DNA of 64,000 nucleotides from Pseudomonas ceruminis (GTDB lineage Bacteria; Pseudomonadota; Gammaproteobacteria; Pseudomonadales; Pseudomonadaceae): NCBI RefSeq assembly GCF_021602025.1, contig NZ_BQHW01000011.1, positions 1 to 64,000 of the forward strand, read 5' to 3'. Shown piece by piece: positions 25,789 to 34,267 of this stretch (position 1 is its first letter; each line of letters starts with the position of its first letter). The notes under the pieces were generated by a model. It saw only the letters and a program-made list of their open reading frames with translations, ran no database searches and was not told where the DNA came from. The position numbers and the translations under genes were made by a program.

Positions 25789-26682
25789 TCACTGCAGCCA
25801 AGGGGGTGGAGGCTCTTCGGCCTTGGTTGGCCCATGCTCCGCTTCAGCCCGCGCGGCACGGCGACGGGCATCGTCCAGGCGGGCGGCGTCGATCTCACGC
25901 ATCACCCCGCCCACGTCCGCGACATGCTCATCATCCTCGAACTCGCCACTCAGTGGGCTGTCCGGCCGCAGCTCCCCGGCTTCGTACAGCGCCCACATTT
26001 CCTGGGCGTAGCGGGTGTCTTTCAACTCCGGGGCGAAGCGCCCGAAGTAGTGCGCCATGTTCGCCACATCACGCTGCAGCATGCTGTAGGCATGGTTGTT
26101 ACCCGCCGCATCCACTGCCTGCGGCAGGTCGATGATGACCGGGCCGTCGGGGCCCAGCAGCACGTTGAACTCGGACAGGTCGCCATGCACCAGCCCGGCA
26201 CAGAGCATCAGCACAATCTGGCGGATGACGAACGCGTGGTATTCACGTGCCTCTTGCGCCTCCAGGTGCACATCGTTAAGCCGCGGTGCAGCATCACCAT
26301 CGGCGTCGGTGACCAGTTCCATCAGCAGCACGCCGTCCTGGAAGTCGTACGGCTTGGGCACCCGCACGCCGGCACCGGCCAGGCGGAACAACGCCGCCAC
26401 TTCGGCGTTCTGCCAGGCATCCTCGGCTTCCTTGCGCCCGTACTTGCTGCCCTTGGCCATGGCCCGGGCCTGACGGCTGTTGCGGACCTTGCGGCCCTCC
26501 TGGTACTCGGCGGCCTGGCGGAAACTGCGCTTGTTGGCCTCTTTGTAGACCTTGGCGCAGCGTACCTGGGCGCCGCAACGCACCACGTAGACGGCTGCTT
26601 CCTTGCCGCTCATCAAGGGTCGCAGCACTTCGTCGACCAGTCCGTCTTCAATCAGCGGTTCGATTCGTTTTGGCGTCTTCAT
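25789..26682 (-). CDS. RIO1-family serine protein kinase
   Basis: Atypical protein kinase of 297 aa, the usual Pseudomonas length. The nucleotide-binding region has SGKEAAVYVVRCG near residues 25-37 with the ATP lysine in CAKVYKE. The catalytic loop is VHGDLSEFNVLL and the metal-binding loop is IIDLPQAVD. Bacterial RIO proteins are poorly understood; eukaryotic ones act in ribosome maturation. The start at 26682 is favoured over the upstream frame because it begins MKTPKRIEPLIEDGL, the conserved family start. It stands alone. Confidence 0.88.
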   Translation of the reverse strand: MKTPKRIEPLIEDGLVDEVLRPLMSGKEAAVYVVRCGAQVRCAKVYKEANKRSFRQAAEYQEGRKVRNSRQARAMAKGSKYGRKEAEDAWQNAEVAALFRLAGAGVRVPKPYDFQDGVLLMELVTDADGDAAPRLNDVHLEAQEAREYHAFVIRQIVLMLCAGLVHGDLSEFNVLLGPDGPVIIDLPQAVDAAGNNHAYSMLQRDVANMAHYFGRFAPELKDTRYAQEMWALYEAGELRPDSPLSGEFEDDEHVADVGGVMREIDAARLDDARRRAARAEAEHGPTKAEEPPPPWLQ

Positions 26683-26770
26683 CAGGCTAGTGTTCGGGGT
26701 CCTGTCGGGGCTTATGGCTAAGAAGGCGGACATCCTCTCACAGGCGGGTGCGTCTTGCTTGGTTGTCTGC

Positions 26771-27202
26771 TCAGGTGGCAACCCGGCGTTGCATGAGCAC
26801 ATGCCGGCCCTTGTCGAACGCCCAGTTGTACACCACGGTGTAGGGCAGGATGATCACGAAGAAGCCCAGCTCAACCAGCAACGCCTGCCACAGCGAGATT
26901 TCCAGCATCCAGGCTGCTACAGGCAAGCACCATACGACCAGACCTGCTTCGAAGCCCAGGCCGTGGGCAAAGCGTGTCGATGCCTTCCAACGGATGCGGG
27001 GGGTACTGACACAGCGGTCGACCAGCGCGTTGTAGAGCATGTTCCACACCATGGCGATCAACGACAAGATGACGGCCAGGCTACCGGCGGTGGCCAGCGA
27101 CTTGCCCATTACCCAGGACAACAGCGGGGCACACAGCAGCACGGCGAAGGCTTCATAGCCAACGGCATGGACCAGGCGCTCGGTGAAAGAGACTTTTTTC
27201 AT
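26771..27202 (-). CDS. PACE-family multidrug efflux protein
   Basis: Small inner-membrane efflux protein of 143 aa with four helices made of two tandem bacterial transmembrane pair domains. Repeat 1 has RLVHAVGYEAF and repeat 2 has RFAHGLGFEAG, each with the conserved Glu; WNMLYNALVD and VVYNWAFD end the repeats. Family members such as AceI export chlorhexidine, acriflavine or short diamines by proton exchange. The start at 27202 follows GGAAAACC. The divergent LysR gene is the standard partner for PACE genes and is the presumed activator. Confidence 0.88.
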   Translation of the reverse strand: MKKVSFTERLVHAVGYEAFAVLLCAPLLSWVMGKSLATAGSLAVILSLIAMVWNMLYNALVDRCVSTPRIRWKASTRFAHGLGFEAGLVVWCLPVAAWMLEISLWQALLVELGFFVIILPYTVVYNWAFDKGRHVLMQRRVAT

Positions 27203-27253
27203 GGTGGTTTTCCATCCAAGAGTGAATGCGTGCTTCACATTCTCTTTGATGGA

Positions 27254-27292
27254 ATTGATACTCGCGACATAGCAGCTATCGATTTTATCAAT
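27254..27292. promoter_or_regulatory. Candidate LysR operator for the PACE gene
   Basis: Nested repeats: ATTGATA (27254-27260) / TATCAAT (27286-27292) around a perfect 5-1-5 palindrome ATAGC-A-GCTAT (27269-27279). It fills the 94-bp interval between the divergent PACE and LysR genes. Confidence 0.55.
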
Positions 27293-27296
27293 ACTT

Positions 27297-28148
27297 ATGC
27301 GCTACTCACCCGAAGCTCTCGTTGCCTTTGTCGAAGCCGCTGCCCTCGGTTCGTTTTCCGCTGCGGCGCGCAAACTGCGCAAAAGCCAGTCGACCATCAG
27401 CATCGCCATCGCCAACTTCGAAGCGGACATTGGCTGCGAGCTGTTCGACCGGGCAGGCCGCCATCCCACACTTAATGCAGCCGGCCGCCAGGTGCTCACG
27501 CATGTCGAGGCCATTCTTGATGCCAGTGGCCGGCTCGACGCCTTGGCGGTGCGCCTGGCCGAACAGGTCGAGCCGCTGGTTTCGGTGGTAATGTCCGACA
27601 GCTACAGCGTCACCTTCCAGGGCGCGGTGATGAGCCGCTTCGCCGCGCGCTATCCGCACACCGAACTGCGCTGTGGGCCGTCGGAAGATGCCGATGTGAT
27701 CGAAATGGTCCAGCTGGACATGGCCCACATCGGCATCCTTGCGGCGCAGCAGCGCTACCCGGCTGATGTGGCCGTGGCACGCCTTCCAGAACAGGCAGAG
27801 TTTGCCGTCTACGTCGGTACTGACCACCCACTGGCCAGGCAAGCGCTCGTGCAGCTACAGCATCTGGAAAACGAGCGCCAGCTATACATCAAGACTTACG
27901 CGCCGAGTCTGCACCAGGGGCGCGGCCAGGCCTGGTCGGCGCCGGACTACCTGACCCTGCTGGAATTTGCCGTGCGCGGGTTCGGCTGGGCGGAACTGCC
28001 CAAGGCGCTGGTCAGCCGCTTTGGCAGTGGCCTGGTGGAACTGCCATTACCGGGCTATCCACGCCGGGTCGCCATGGATGTGGCCTGGTCGCGCCGACGC
28101 GCACTTGGCCCTGCCGGGCAATGGCTGGTGCAACAGCTTTTGTCCTGA
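27297..28148 (+). CDS. LysR regulator of PACE efflux
   Basis: LysR-type regulator of 283 aa with winged helix at residues 5-62 (SFSAAARKLRKSQSTISIAI) and effector domain from about 88. Divergent from the PACE efflux gene, matching the AceR/AceI arrangement, so it probably senses a diamine or biocide and activates the efflux gene. The start codon lies 4 nt after the operator-like repeat, so there is little room for a ribosome site; translation may start from a short or leaderless mRNA. Confidence 0.82.
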   Translation: MRYSPEALVAFVEAAALGSFSAAARKLRKSQSTISIAIANFEADIGCELFDRAGRHPTLNAAGRQVLTHVEAILDASGRLDALAVRLAEQVEPLVSVVMSDSYSVTFQGAVMSRFAARYPHTELRCGPSEDADVIEMVQLDMAHIGILAAQQRYPADVAVARLPEQAEFAVYVGTDHPLARQALVQLQHLENERQLYIKTYAPSLHQGRGQAWSAPDYLTLLEFAVRGFGWAELPKALVSRFGSGLVELPLPGYPRRVAMDVAWSRRRALGPAGQWLVQQLLS

Positions 28149-28227
28149 ACGCCCCCAGTCGCAGTTGCCCCAGAGCCAATCGACAATCGCCACGCCGGTG
28201 CCAAACGCCAGCCCCGCCACAGCGCTA

Positions 28228-28244
28228 TCGATAGTCACTATCGA
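28228..28244. repeat. Perfect 8-1-8 palindrome
   Basis: TCGATAGT-C-ACTATCGA lies in the gene-poor stretch 28149-28333 upstream of the lipoprotein gene. It is too short in G+C to be a good terminator and looks more like an operator; no protein assigned. Confidence 0.4.
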
Positions 28245-28333
28245 GAACGACAATTTCCAATGAAGGCGCCTGCTCAATACCCTTGCTCCATGCGCTGCGA
28301 TACCTGCTGCCCCCAGAATCCTGGAGCCTCCCG

Positions 28334-28585
28334 ATGAATAACCTGGCCCGCCTGCTGTTCGCTGCCCTGACTGCCGTCGGCATCGCCGTGCTCAGCGGCT
28401 GCGCCAGCCACCCTGAGCTGCGCCCCTACACCGGCGCAGAAACGCGCCAGTTGCAACTGGAGGCCCTGCAACGCCAAGGCCTTTCGCTTGACGAATACGA
28501 GCGACACAAGCGCATCATCCAGCGCGCTGCCGACCCACAGGTGGTCACCGAGCGCGCCGCACCGGGGCCTTCGATCAAAGGCTGA
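28334..28585 (+). CDS. Small lipoprotein
   Basis: Protein of 83 aa with a type II signal peptide: a hydrophobic stretch then lipobox LSGC, so Cys23 is the predicted lipidated residue and the following Ala-Ser does not favour retention at the inner membrane. The mature part is short, polar and rich in Gln and Arg (YERHKRIIQRAADPQ). The start at 28334 has GGAG upstream. Function unknown; probably outer-membrane periplasmic face. Confidence 0.75.
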   Translation: MNNLARLLFAALTAVGIAVLSGCASHPELRPYTGAETRQLQLEALQRQGLSLDEYERHKRIIQRAADPQVVTERAAPGPSIKG

Positions 28586-28662
28586 GTTGAAAGGCTGGCG
28601 GGTCGCACTATCATGGCCGGTGCCGGAGTGACCGGTTTCAGCCCCTGCCAGCGAGGTAGCCC

Positions 28663-29040
28663 ATGATCGACCACCTGGACCATCTGGTACTCACCACCTT
28701 CGACGTGGATGCCTGCACCGACTTCTACACCCGCGTGCTGGGCATGCAGCTGGAAACCTTCGGTGCCGGCCGCCTGGCCTTGCGTTATGGCAAGCAGAAG
28801 ATCAACGTCCATGTGCGCGGCCATGAATTCGAGCCCAAGGCGCATCTGCCCGTGCCCGGGGCGTTGGACCTGTGCTTCATCGCCAGCATCCCCCTGGAGC
28901 AGGTGATCGCCCATCTGCAGCAGGCGCAATGGCCCATTCTGCAAGGGCCTATACAGCGTACAGGCGCCACCGGGCCGATTCTGTCGGTCTACGTTCGTGA
29001 CCCGGACCTTAACCTGATCGAGATCTCGCAACCCCTCTGA
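28663..29040 (+). CDS. VOC-family (glyoxalase-like) protein
   Basis: Single vicinal-oxygen-chelate unit of 125 aa. It opens MIDHLDHLVLTTFDVDACTDFY, with a metal-ligand His, and ends VRDPDLNLIEIS, where the Glu is the usual second-half ligand. The middle segment (RYGKQKINVHVRGHEF) matches a widespread family sometimes labelled virulence protein or glyoxalase. The reaction cannot be assigned. GAGG precedes the ATG. Not evidently in an operon with its neighbours. Confidence 0.78.
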   Translation: MIDHLDHLVLTTFDVDACTDFYTRVLGMQLETFGAGRLALRYGKQKINVHVRGHEFEPKAHLPVPGALDLCFIASIPLEQVIAHLQQAQWPILQGPIQRTGATGPILSVYVRDPDLNLIEISQPL

Positions 29041-29118
29041 GGTACCCGTGTGGTTTTCCCTGCCTGCCAACCCAGGTATTCTCTACCGCTCAAGCGCAAG
29101 CCTTCCAGGACGGTGACC

Positions 29119-29838
29119 ATGACTAGGCCCCTTCTGTTGCTGAGTGCGGCCCTCCTCTTCAGCCCGGCCCTGCCAGCACAGCAGATCCAACGCCAGCTGG
29201 GCGACTTCGACTTCAAGCTCGGCACCACACCCGCGCGCAGCATGGCCCAGGGGCTGATCTCGCCCAGTGCGGTGGGCACTTTCCACGGCGGCCTCGACCT
29301 CAGTCACCCCAGCGGCTGGTATGTCGGCCAGTACGCCCCGAGCATGGGCGTGGCCCCCAACTCCACCCTGCGCCTGGACAACTACCTGGGGTACAAGCAC
29401 CGCTTCGACAGCACCTTGGGGTATGAGGTAGGCCTGATCCACTACAGCCAACCGAACATCGCCGGGCCGGACAGCTATGCCCTGTATGGCGGCGTGTCGC
29501 TGCTGGGCAGCCGTATTGGCGGCGCCTGGCGGGACAACCCGGGCAACCGCACGGGCACCCTGTTTGCCGATTTCGGCCAACTGCCGCTGTTCGATGTCGA
29601 TTTCACGGTAAAACTTGCCCATCACCGCCTGGGGACGCCCTTCACCATCGGCGATGGCAGCCAGGTCAACGGTTTTTCTGACTGGTCGCTAGAACTGTCG
29701 CGACCTTGGCTGGGCATTGACCTCAACCTGATCTACAGCAATTCCAGCCTCAGCGGTGGTGGGTGCGATGCGTATGCCGGGATCAACACCTACTGCCAGA
29801 GCATGGTGACGCTGAAGGCACAGCGCAGCTTCTTTTGA
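29119..29838 (+). CDS. TorF-like outer membrane protein
   Basis: Predicted outer-membrane beta-barrel of 239 aa. A signal peptide ends near LPAQQ (residues 1-20). Alternating strands with aromatic girdles include FHGGLDLSHPSGWYVGQYAPSM (shown in two parts: FHGGLDLSHPSG, WYVGQYAPSM) and NYLGYKHRFD. The C-terminus ends in Phe (AQRSFF), the barrel assembly signal. The pattern fits the TorF family of putative porins. AGGA lies before the ATG at 29119. Substrate unknown; a link to the neighbouring dicarboxylate cluster is possible but unproven. Confidence 0.65.
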   Translation: MTRPLLLLSAALLFSPALPAQQIQRQLGDFDFKLGTTPARSMAQGLISPSAVGTFHGGLDLSHPSGWYVGQYAPSMGVAPNSTLRLDNYLGYKHRFDSTLGYEVGLIHYSQPNIAGPDSYALYGGVSLLGSRIGGAWRDNPGNRTGTLFADFGQLPLFDVDFTVKLAHHRLGTPFTIGDGSQVNGFSDWSLELSRPWLGIDLNLIYSNSSLSGGGCDAYAGINTYCQSMVTLKAQRSFF

Positions 29839-29863
29839 AGGCGCCGGCCCTTCATGCATTGCG

Positions 29864-30751
29864 CTAGCCCTCAGGCATCAGGGTAGCGATCAACGCCCTG
29901 ACCGTCCCCGGTAATGCATCCAGCTCGCGCACCAAGATGCTGCGCTCACGTACCGCCCATGGCTCGTCCAGGGTAATGGTCACCAACCCCATGGTCTGGC
30001 TGTGCCGCAACGCGGCCGACTCGGGAATGATGCCAATCCCCACCCCGGCTTCCACCAGCCGGCAAATGGCCTCGAAACTCGACAGCTGGATCCGCAACGA
30101 CAGGTTGAGGCCCATGCGTTCGACATGGTCGCGCAAGAAGCTCAGCAGTGTGCTGCCGTCATGCAGCCCGATGTGCTGAAAGGCCAGCGTCTGCTTCAAC
30201 GAAACCTGCTTGCAGCCTGCCAGTTCATGCCCGGCAGGCACGATCAGCACCAGCCGGTCGGTGCTGAAGTGCATCACTTGTAGCCCGCTGGCTTCCACAG
30301 GCCCGGCAATGATGCCCATGTCGCTGCTGCCATCGAGCACGCCGCGCACGATATCCCGCGACAAACGCTCCTGCAGGTCGACTGTCACCCCAGGGCGCTG
30401 CGCCAGGAAGCCGGCCAGCACTTCGGGAAGGAACTCGGTCACGGCAGTGGTGTTGGCAAAGATACGGATGTGCCCCGCCGAATCGGTGCCGAACTGGGTG
30501 AATTCCGCCTTCAGGTAATCCACCTGGCGCATGATCAGCCGCGCATGCGTCAACAGCTTCTGCCCCGCTGGGGTCAGTTCCACACCCCGGCTGTCGCGGT
30601 ACAACAGCCGCGTATCGAGCTGTGCCTCCAGCGCTTTGATCCGCGCACTGGCGGCGGCCGGCGAGAGAAACGCCCGGCGCGCGCCCTGGGTCAGGCTCGG
30701 TGATTCACCGATGTGAATGAAAAGCCGCAAATCAGCCAGATCGAAGTGCAT
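29864..30751 (-). CDS. LysR regulator of the itaconate cluster (RipR/ItcR-like)
   Basis: LysR-type regulator of 295 aa: winged helix at residues 6-64 (SLTQGARRAFLSPAAASARI), effector domain from about 90 to 290. It is divergent from the C5-dicarboxylate operon at 30878, the arrangement seen in P. aeruginosa (PA0877 with PA0878 onward) and with ItcR of Yersinia, where itaconate is the inducer. Both the operon and the separate TRAP unit carry a common 31-nt element that is a good candidate for its binding site. Confidence 0.8.
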   Translation of the reverse strand: MHFDLADLRLFIHIGESPSLTQGARRAFLSPAAASARIKALEAQLDTRLLYRDSRGVELTPAGQKLLTHARLIMRQVDYLKAEFTQFGTDSAGHIRIFANTTAVTEFLPEVLAGFLAQRPGVTVDLQERLSRDIVRGVLDGSSDMGIIAGPVEASGLQVMHFSTDRLVLIVPAGHELAGCKQVSLKQTLAFQHIGLHDGSTLLSFLRDHVERMGLNLSLRIQLSSFEAICRLVEAGVGIGIIPESAALRHSQTMGLVTITLDEPWAVRERSILVRELDALPGTVRALIATLMPEG

Positions 30752-30789
30752 GGGCGTGTCCAGTCGTCGTGCGGGCGTTCAGCATACCT

Positions 30790-30820
30790 GAACGCTGCTT
30801 TACACAAATGCAAATTCACA
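30790..30820 (+). promoter_or_regulatory. Conserved promoter element, copy 1 (itaconate operon)
   Basis: 31-nt element with core TTACACAAATGC. It matches the element before dctP (36359-36389) at 25 of 31 positions. It starts 57 nt before the ich-type start codon. Probably the LysR (RipR-like) site and/or promoter core. Confidence 0.6.
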
Positions 30821-30851
30821 GAATGCCAGGCGCCTCGCATGATCGCGGCAT

Positions 30852-30859
30852 AACAACAA
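30852..30859 (+). promoter_or_regulatory. Hfq/Crc motif at the ich leader
   Basis: AACAACAA fits AANAANAA exactly and ends 4 nt before the AGAGG ribosome site of the gene at 30878. Confidence 0.5.
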
Positions 30860-30877
30860 ATGCAGAGGCCAATGGTT

Positions 30878-31705
30878 ATGACCGCTACGGATTACAGCGC
30901 CTGGATCGGCCGCACGGAAGAGGCCGTCGACGAGCTCAGCCGCAACCTCATCAAGCGCATCGCCGCCACCTTCGGCGAAACCGCACCCGCCGTGGGGCAA
31001 CCCCTGCCCCCCCTGTGGATGTGGTGTTTCTTCCAGGAGCCGGTGGCTGAAACGCAACTGGGCACTGACGGCCACCCTGCGCGCGGCGGCTTCCTGCCCC
31101 CTGCCGACAACCGCAACCGCATGTGGGCCGGTGGCCGAGTTGAGTTCATCGCGCCGCTCAAGGTCGGCGCCGAGGCTCACCGGTTGTCGACCATCGTGCA
31201 TATCGAGGAAAAACACGGCCGCACCGGCGCCTTGTTGTTCGTCACCGTGCGCCACGAGTACTCGCAGCACGGCGCGCTGTGCGTGCGCGAAGAGCAGGAT
31301 ATCGTCTACCGCGAACCCAACCCGCCCAAGCTCGGCAGTGCTCAAGCGCCTGTGCCAGCGCAATGGAGCGAAGCGGTAACGCCCACGCCCACCTTGCTGA
31401 TGCGCTACAGCGCGGTGACCTTCAACGGCCACCGGATCCACTACGACCACCCCTACGTCACCGATACCGAAGGCTATGCCGGCCTGGTGGTGCACGGCCC
31501 ACTGATTGCCGCCCTCAACCTGCGCGCCTTCATCCGCGCCAACCCCGGTAAGCGGGTACGGCATTTCGCCTACCGCGGCGTGCGCCCGCTCACCGTGCCT
31601 ACGCCCTTCGTCGTGGCCGGCTGCCTCGGCGAGCCCGGCCAGGCGCAACTGTGGGCCAGCAATGCCGACGGCGTGGCACAAAGCGCCGACGTGCTTTTCG
31701 ACTGA
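30878..31705 (+). CDS. ich: MaoC-like hydratase, itaconyl-CoA hydratase
   Basis: Double hot-dog-fold hydratase of 275 aa. It is predicted to hydrate itaconyl-CoA to citramalyl-CoA, the second step of itaconate breakdown. The C-terminal half holds the hydratase signature around FNGHRIHYDHPYVTDTEGY (Asp/His catalytic pair) and VVHGPLIA. The length and order match PA0878/RipB of P. aeruginosa. The ATG at 30878 is preferred because AGAGG lies 9 nt upstream; ATGs at 30860 and 30872 are too early. First gene of a five-gene operon with 10 to 21-bp gaps or overlaps. Confidence 0.85.
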   Translation: MTATDYSAWIGRTEEAVDELSRNLIKRIAATFGETAPAVGQPLPPLWMWCFFQEPVAETQLGTDGHPARGGFLPPADNRNRMWAGGRVEFIAPLKVGAEAHRLSTIVHIEEKHGRTGALLFVTVRHEYSQHGALCVREEQDIVYREPNPPKLGSAQAPVPAQWSEAVTPTPTLLMRYSAVTFNGHRIHYDHPYVTDTEGYAGLVVHGPLIAALNLRAFIRANPGKRVRHFAYRGVRPLTVPTPFVVAGCLGEPGQAQLWASNADGVAQSADVLFD

Positions 31706-31726
31706 TACCAGACAGGGAACACCCGC

Positions 31727-32890
31727 ATGCATACGTACGACAGCGATGACCTCACCGCCATCCGCGAAGGGGTGCGCGCCTTGTGCGCCGAATTCGACGC
31801 CAGCTACTGGCGCAAGATCGATGAACAGAAGGGCTTCCCCGAAGCGTTCGTCAAAGCCATGACCGACGCCGGCTGGCTCTCGGCGATGATCCCGGAACAG
31901 TTCGGCGGTTCCGGCCTTGGCCTGGCCGAGGCCTCGGTGATTCTCGAAGAGGTCAACGCCTGCGGCGGCAACTCCGGCACCGTGCACGGCCAGATGTACA
32001 ACATGTTCACCCTGCTGCGCCATGGCAGCGAGGAACAAAAGCGCCATTACCTGCCCAAGTTGGCCAGCGGCGAGCTGCGCCTGCAGTCGATGGGCGTGAC
32101 CGAACCCACCACCGGCACGGACACCACCAAGATCAAGACCACTGCCGTGCGCCAGGGCGACAAGTACCTGATCAACGGCCAGAAGGTGTGGATTTCACGC
32201 GTCCAGCATTCCGACCTGATGATCCTGCTGGCGCGCACCACACCGCTGGCCGAGGTAAAGAAGAAGTCCGAGGGGATGTCGATCTTCCTGGTCGACCTGC
32301 GCGAGGCCATCGGCAATGGGCTGACCGTGCAGCCGATCGCCAACATGGTCAACCACGAAACCAACGAGCTGTTCTTCGACAACCTCGAGCTGCCGGCCAG
32401 CAGCCTGATCGGTGAAGAAGGCAAAGGCTTCAGGTACATCCTCGATGGCCTCAATGCCGAACGTACGCTGATCGCCGCCGAGTGTATCGGCGATGGTCGC
32501 TGGTTCATCGAAAAGGCCAGCGCGTATGCCCGCGACCGCGTGGTGTTCGGCCGACCGATCGGGCAGAACCAGGGCGTGCAGTTCCCTATCGCCCAAGCCC
32601 ATATCGAAATCGAAGCAGCCGACCTGATGCGCTGGCGTGCCTGCGCCGAATACGACAGCGGGCAGAACGCCGGGGCCAGCGCCAACATGGCCAAGTACCT
32701 GGCCGCCAAGGCCTCGTGGGAAGCCGCCAATGCCTGCCTGCAGACCCACGGCGGCTTTGGCTTCGCCTGCGAATACGACGTCGAGCGCAAATTCCGCGAA
32801 ACCCGCCTGTACCAGGTGGCGCCGATCTCGACCAACCTGATCCTGTCCTACGTGGCCGAGCACCTGCTCGAGCTGCCGCGCAGCTTCTGA
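31727..32890 (+). CDS. Acyl-CoA dehydrogenase of the C5-dicarboxylate cluster
   Basis: Flavin acyl-CoA dehydrogenase of 387 aa (PA0879-like). FAD/acyl contacts are MGVTEPTTGTDTTKIKT (122-138) and QKVWISRVQHSD (152-163). The position of the usual catalytic Glu near the C-terminus reads LYQVAP instead of YEGT, so the base is not there. Instead E245 in GLNAERTLIAA aligns with the base of isovaleryl-CoA dehydrogenase. This implies a branched acyl-CoA such as methylsuccinyl-CoA, giving a mesaconyl- or itaconyl-type product. AGGGAA ribosome site; 21 bp after ich. Confidence 0.82.
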   Translation: MHTYDSDDLTAIREGVRALCAEFDASYWRKIDEQKGFPEAFVKAMTDAGWLSAMIPEQFGGSGLGLAEASVILEEVNACGGNSGTVHGQMYNMFTLLRHGSEEQKRHYLPKLASGELRLQSMGVTEPTTGTDTTKIKTTAVRQGDKYLINGQKVWISRVQHSDLMILLARTTPLAEVKKKSEGMSIFLVDLREAIGNGLTVQPIANMVNHETNELFFDNLELPASSLIGEEGKGFRYILDGLNAERTLIAAECIGDGRWFIEKASAYARDRVVFGRPIGQNQGVQFPIAQAHIEIEAADLMRWRACAEYDSGQNAGASANMAKYLAAKASWEAANACLQTHGGFGFACEYDVERKFRETRLYQVAPISTNLILSYVAEHLLELPRSF

Positions 32891-32900
32891 GGGCCTGACC

Positions 32901-34250
32901 ATGCACCATACCCAGGCCCTGGCCACCTTCCTCGCCGACCTGCACTACGCCCAGGTGCCCCGCCATGTGCTGGACCGTACCGAAGACCTGTTCCTCGACT
33001 GGCTCGGCTCGGCCCTGGCCAGCCAGGGGGCACACCCGATTCCGCTGTTCGAGCGCTACGCACAACGCATGGGCCCGGCCCAAGGCATGGCTCGGGTGCT
33101 GACCAGCGGGCGCAGCTCCTCGCCGTACTTTGCCGCCCTGGTCAACGGCGCCGCCTCGCACCTGGTCGAGCAGGACGACCTGCACAACAGCTCGGTGTTG
33201 CACCCGGCCACTGTGGTGTTTTCCGCAGCGCTGGCCGCGGCCCAGGACCTGGGCAAGTCTGGGCAGGACTTGCTGCTGGCGGCCGTGGCCGGCTACGAGG
33301 CGGGTATTCGCATCGGCGAGTTTCTTGGCCGCTCGCATTACCGCATCTTCCACACCACCGCCACCGTCGGCACCCTGGCTGCAGCAGTTGCGGTGGGCAA
33401 GCTGCTGGGCTTCGACCGGGCGCAGTTCATCAACCTGCTAGGCAGTGCCGGCACCCAGGCTGCCGGGTTGTGGGAGTTCCTGCGCGACGCCGCCGATTCC
33501 AAACAGTTGCACACCGCCAAGGCGGCTGCCGATGGCCTGCTGGCCGCCTACCTGACTGCCGATGGCCTGACCGGCGCGCGCAACATCCTCGAAGGCGAAC
33601 AAGGCCTGGCCGCAGGCATGTCCAGCGATGCCGACCCGGCACGCCTGAGCGACCGCCTGGGCACGCGCTGGGCGCTGGTTGAAACTTCGTTCAAGTACCA
33701 CGCCTCCTGCCGCCATACCCACCCCGCCGCCGATGCCCTGCTGCACCTTATGCAGCGTGAGGGGCTGGACCATGCACAGATCGCCCGGGTCGTCACCCGC
33801 GTGCACCAGGGCGCCATCGATGTGCTCGGCCGGGTCACCACCCCAGCCACCGTGCATCAGGCCAAATTCTCCATGGGCACGGTGCTTGGCCTGATCGCTG
33901 TGCATGGCAGCGCACAACTGCTGGAATTCCGCGACCTGGCCCTGACCGACCCACGGGTGGCGCGCTTTCGCGACAAGGTGCAAATGCAACTGGACGCCGA
34001 AGTCGACGCCGCCTACCCCGCCCGCTGGCTGGGCCGTGTCGAGGTGACCTGTACCGATGGCCGCACCTTCAGCGCCGCCATCGACGACCCCAAGGGCGAC
34101 CCAGGCAACACCCTTTCGCGCCCCGAGCTGGAAGCCAAGTTCCAGCGCCTGCTGGCCTACGCCGGCGCCCGTAGCCCGGCCCAGGGCCAGGTTTTGATCG
34201 AACGGGTGTGGCAACTGCGCGACGCCCGCTCCCTGGCCGATCTGCACTGA
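32901..34250 (+). CDS. MmgE/PrpD-family protein
   Basis: MmgE/PrpD-fold protein of 449 aa related to 2-methylcitrate dehydratase and iminodisuccinate epimerase-like enzymes. Family segments include LFLDWLGSALASQG near 31-44, a helical core with HNSSVLHPATVV, and FKYHASCRHTHPAADALL near 265. It matches PA0881 by position in the itaconate/methylsuccinate cluster, where the role may be isomerising or dehydrating a C5 acid such as citramalate or mesaconate; that is an inference. It lies between the acyl-CoA dehydrogenase (10 bp) and the CoA transferase. Confidence 0.78.
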   Translation: MHHTQALATFLADLHYAQVPRHVLDRTEDLFLDWLGSALASQGAHPIPLFERYAQRMGPAQGMARVLTSGRSSSPYFAALVNGAASHLVEQDDLHNSSVLHPATVVFSAALAAAQDLGKSGQDLLLAAVAGYEAGIRIGEFLGRSHYRIFHTTATVGTLAAAVAVGKLLGFDRAQFINLLGSAGTQAAGLWEFLRDAADSKQLHTAKAAADGLLAAYLTADGLTGARNILEGEQGLAAGMSSDADPARLSDRLGTRWALVETSFKYHASCRHTHPAADALLHLMQREGLDHAQIARVVTRVHQGAIDVLGRVTTPATVHQAKFSMGTVLGLIAVHGSAQLLEFRDLALTDPRVARFRDKVQMQLDAEVDAAYPARWLGRVEVTCTDGRTFSAAIDDPKGDPGNTLSRPELEAKFQRLLAYAGARSPAQGQVLIERVWQLRDARSLADLH

Positions 34251-34267
34251 TGATGACAGGTGACCTT

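Noticed and set aside
28047-28277. 76-codon minus-strand frame overlapping the end of the LysR gene
   Set aside because: A hydrophobic stretch exists, but there is no ribosome site and half the frame is antisense to a real gene.
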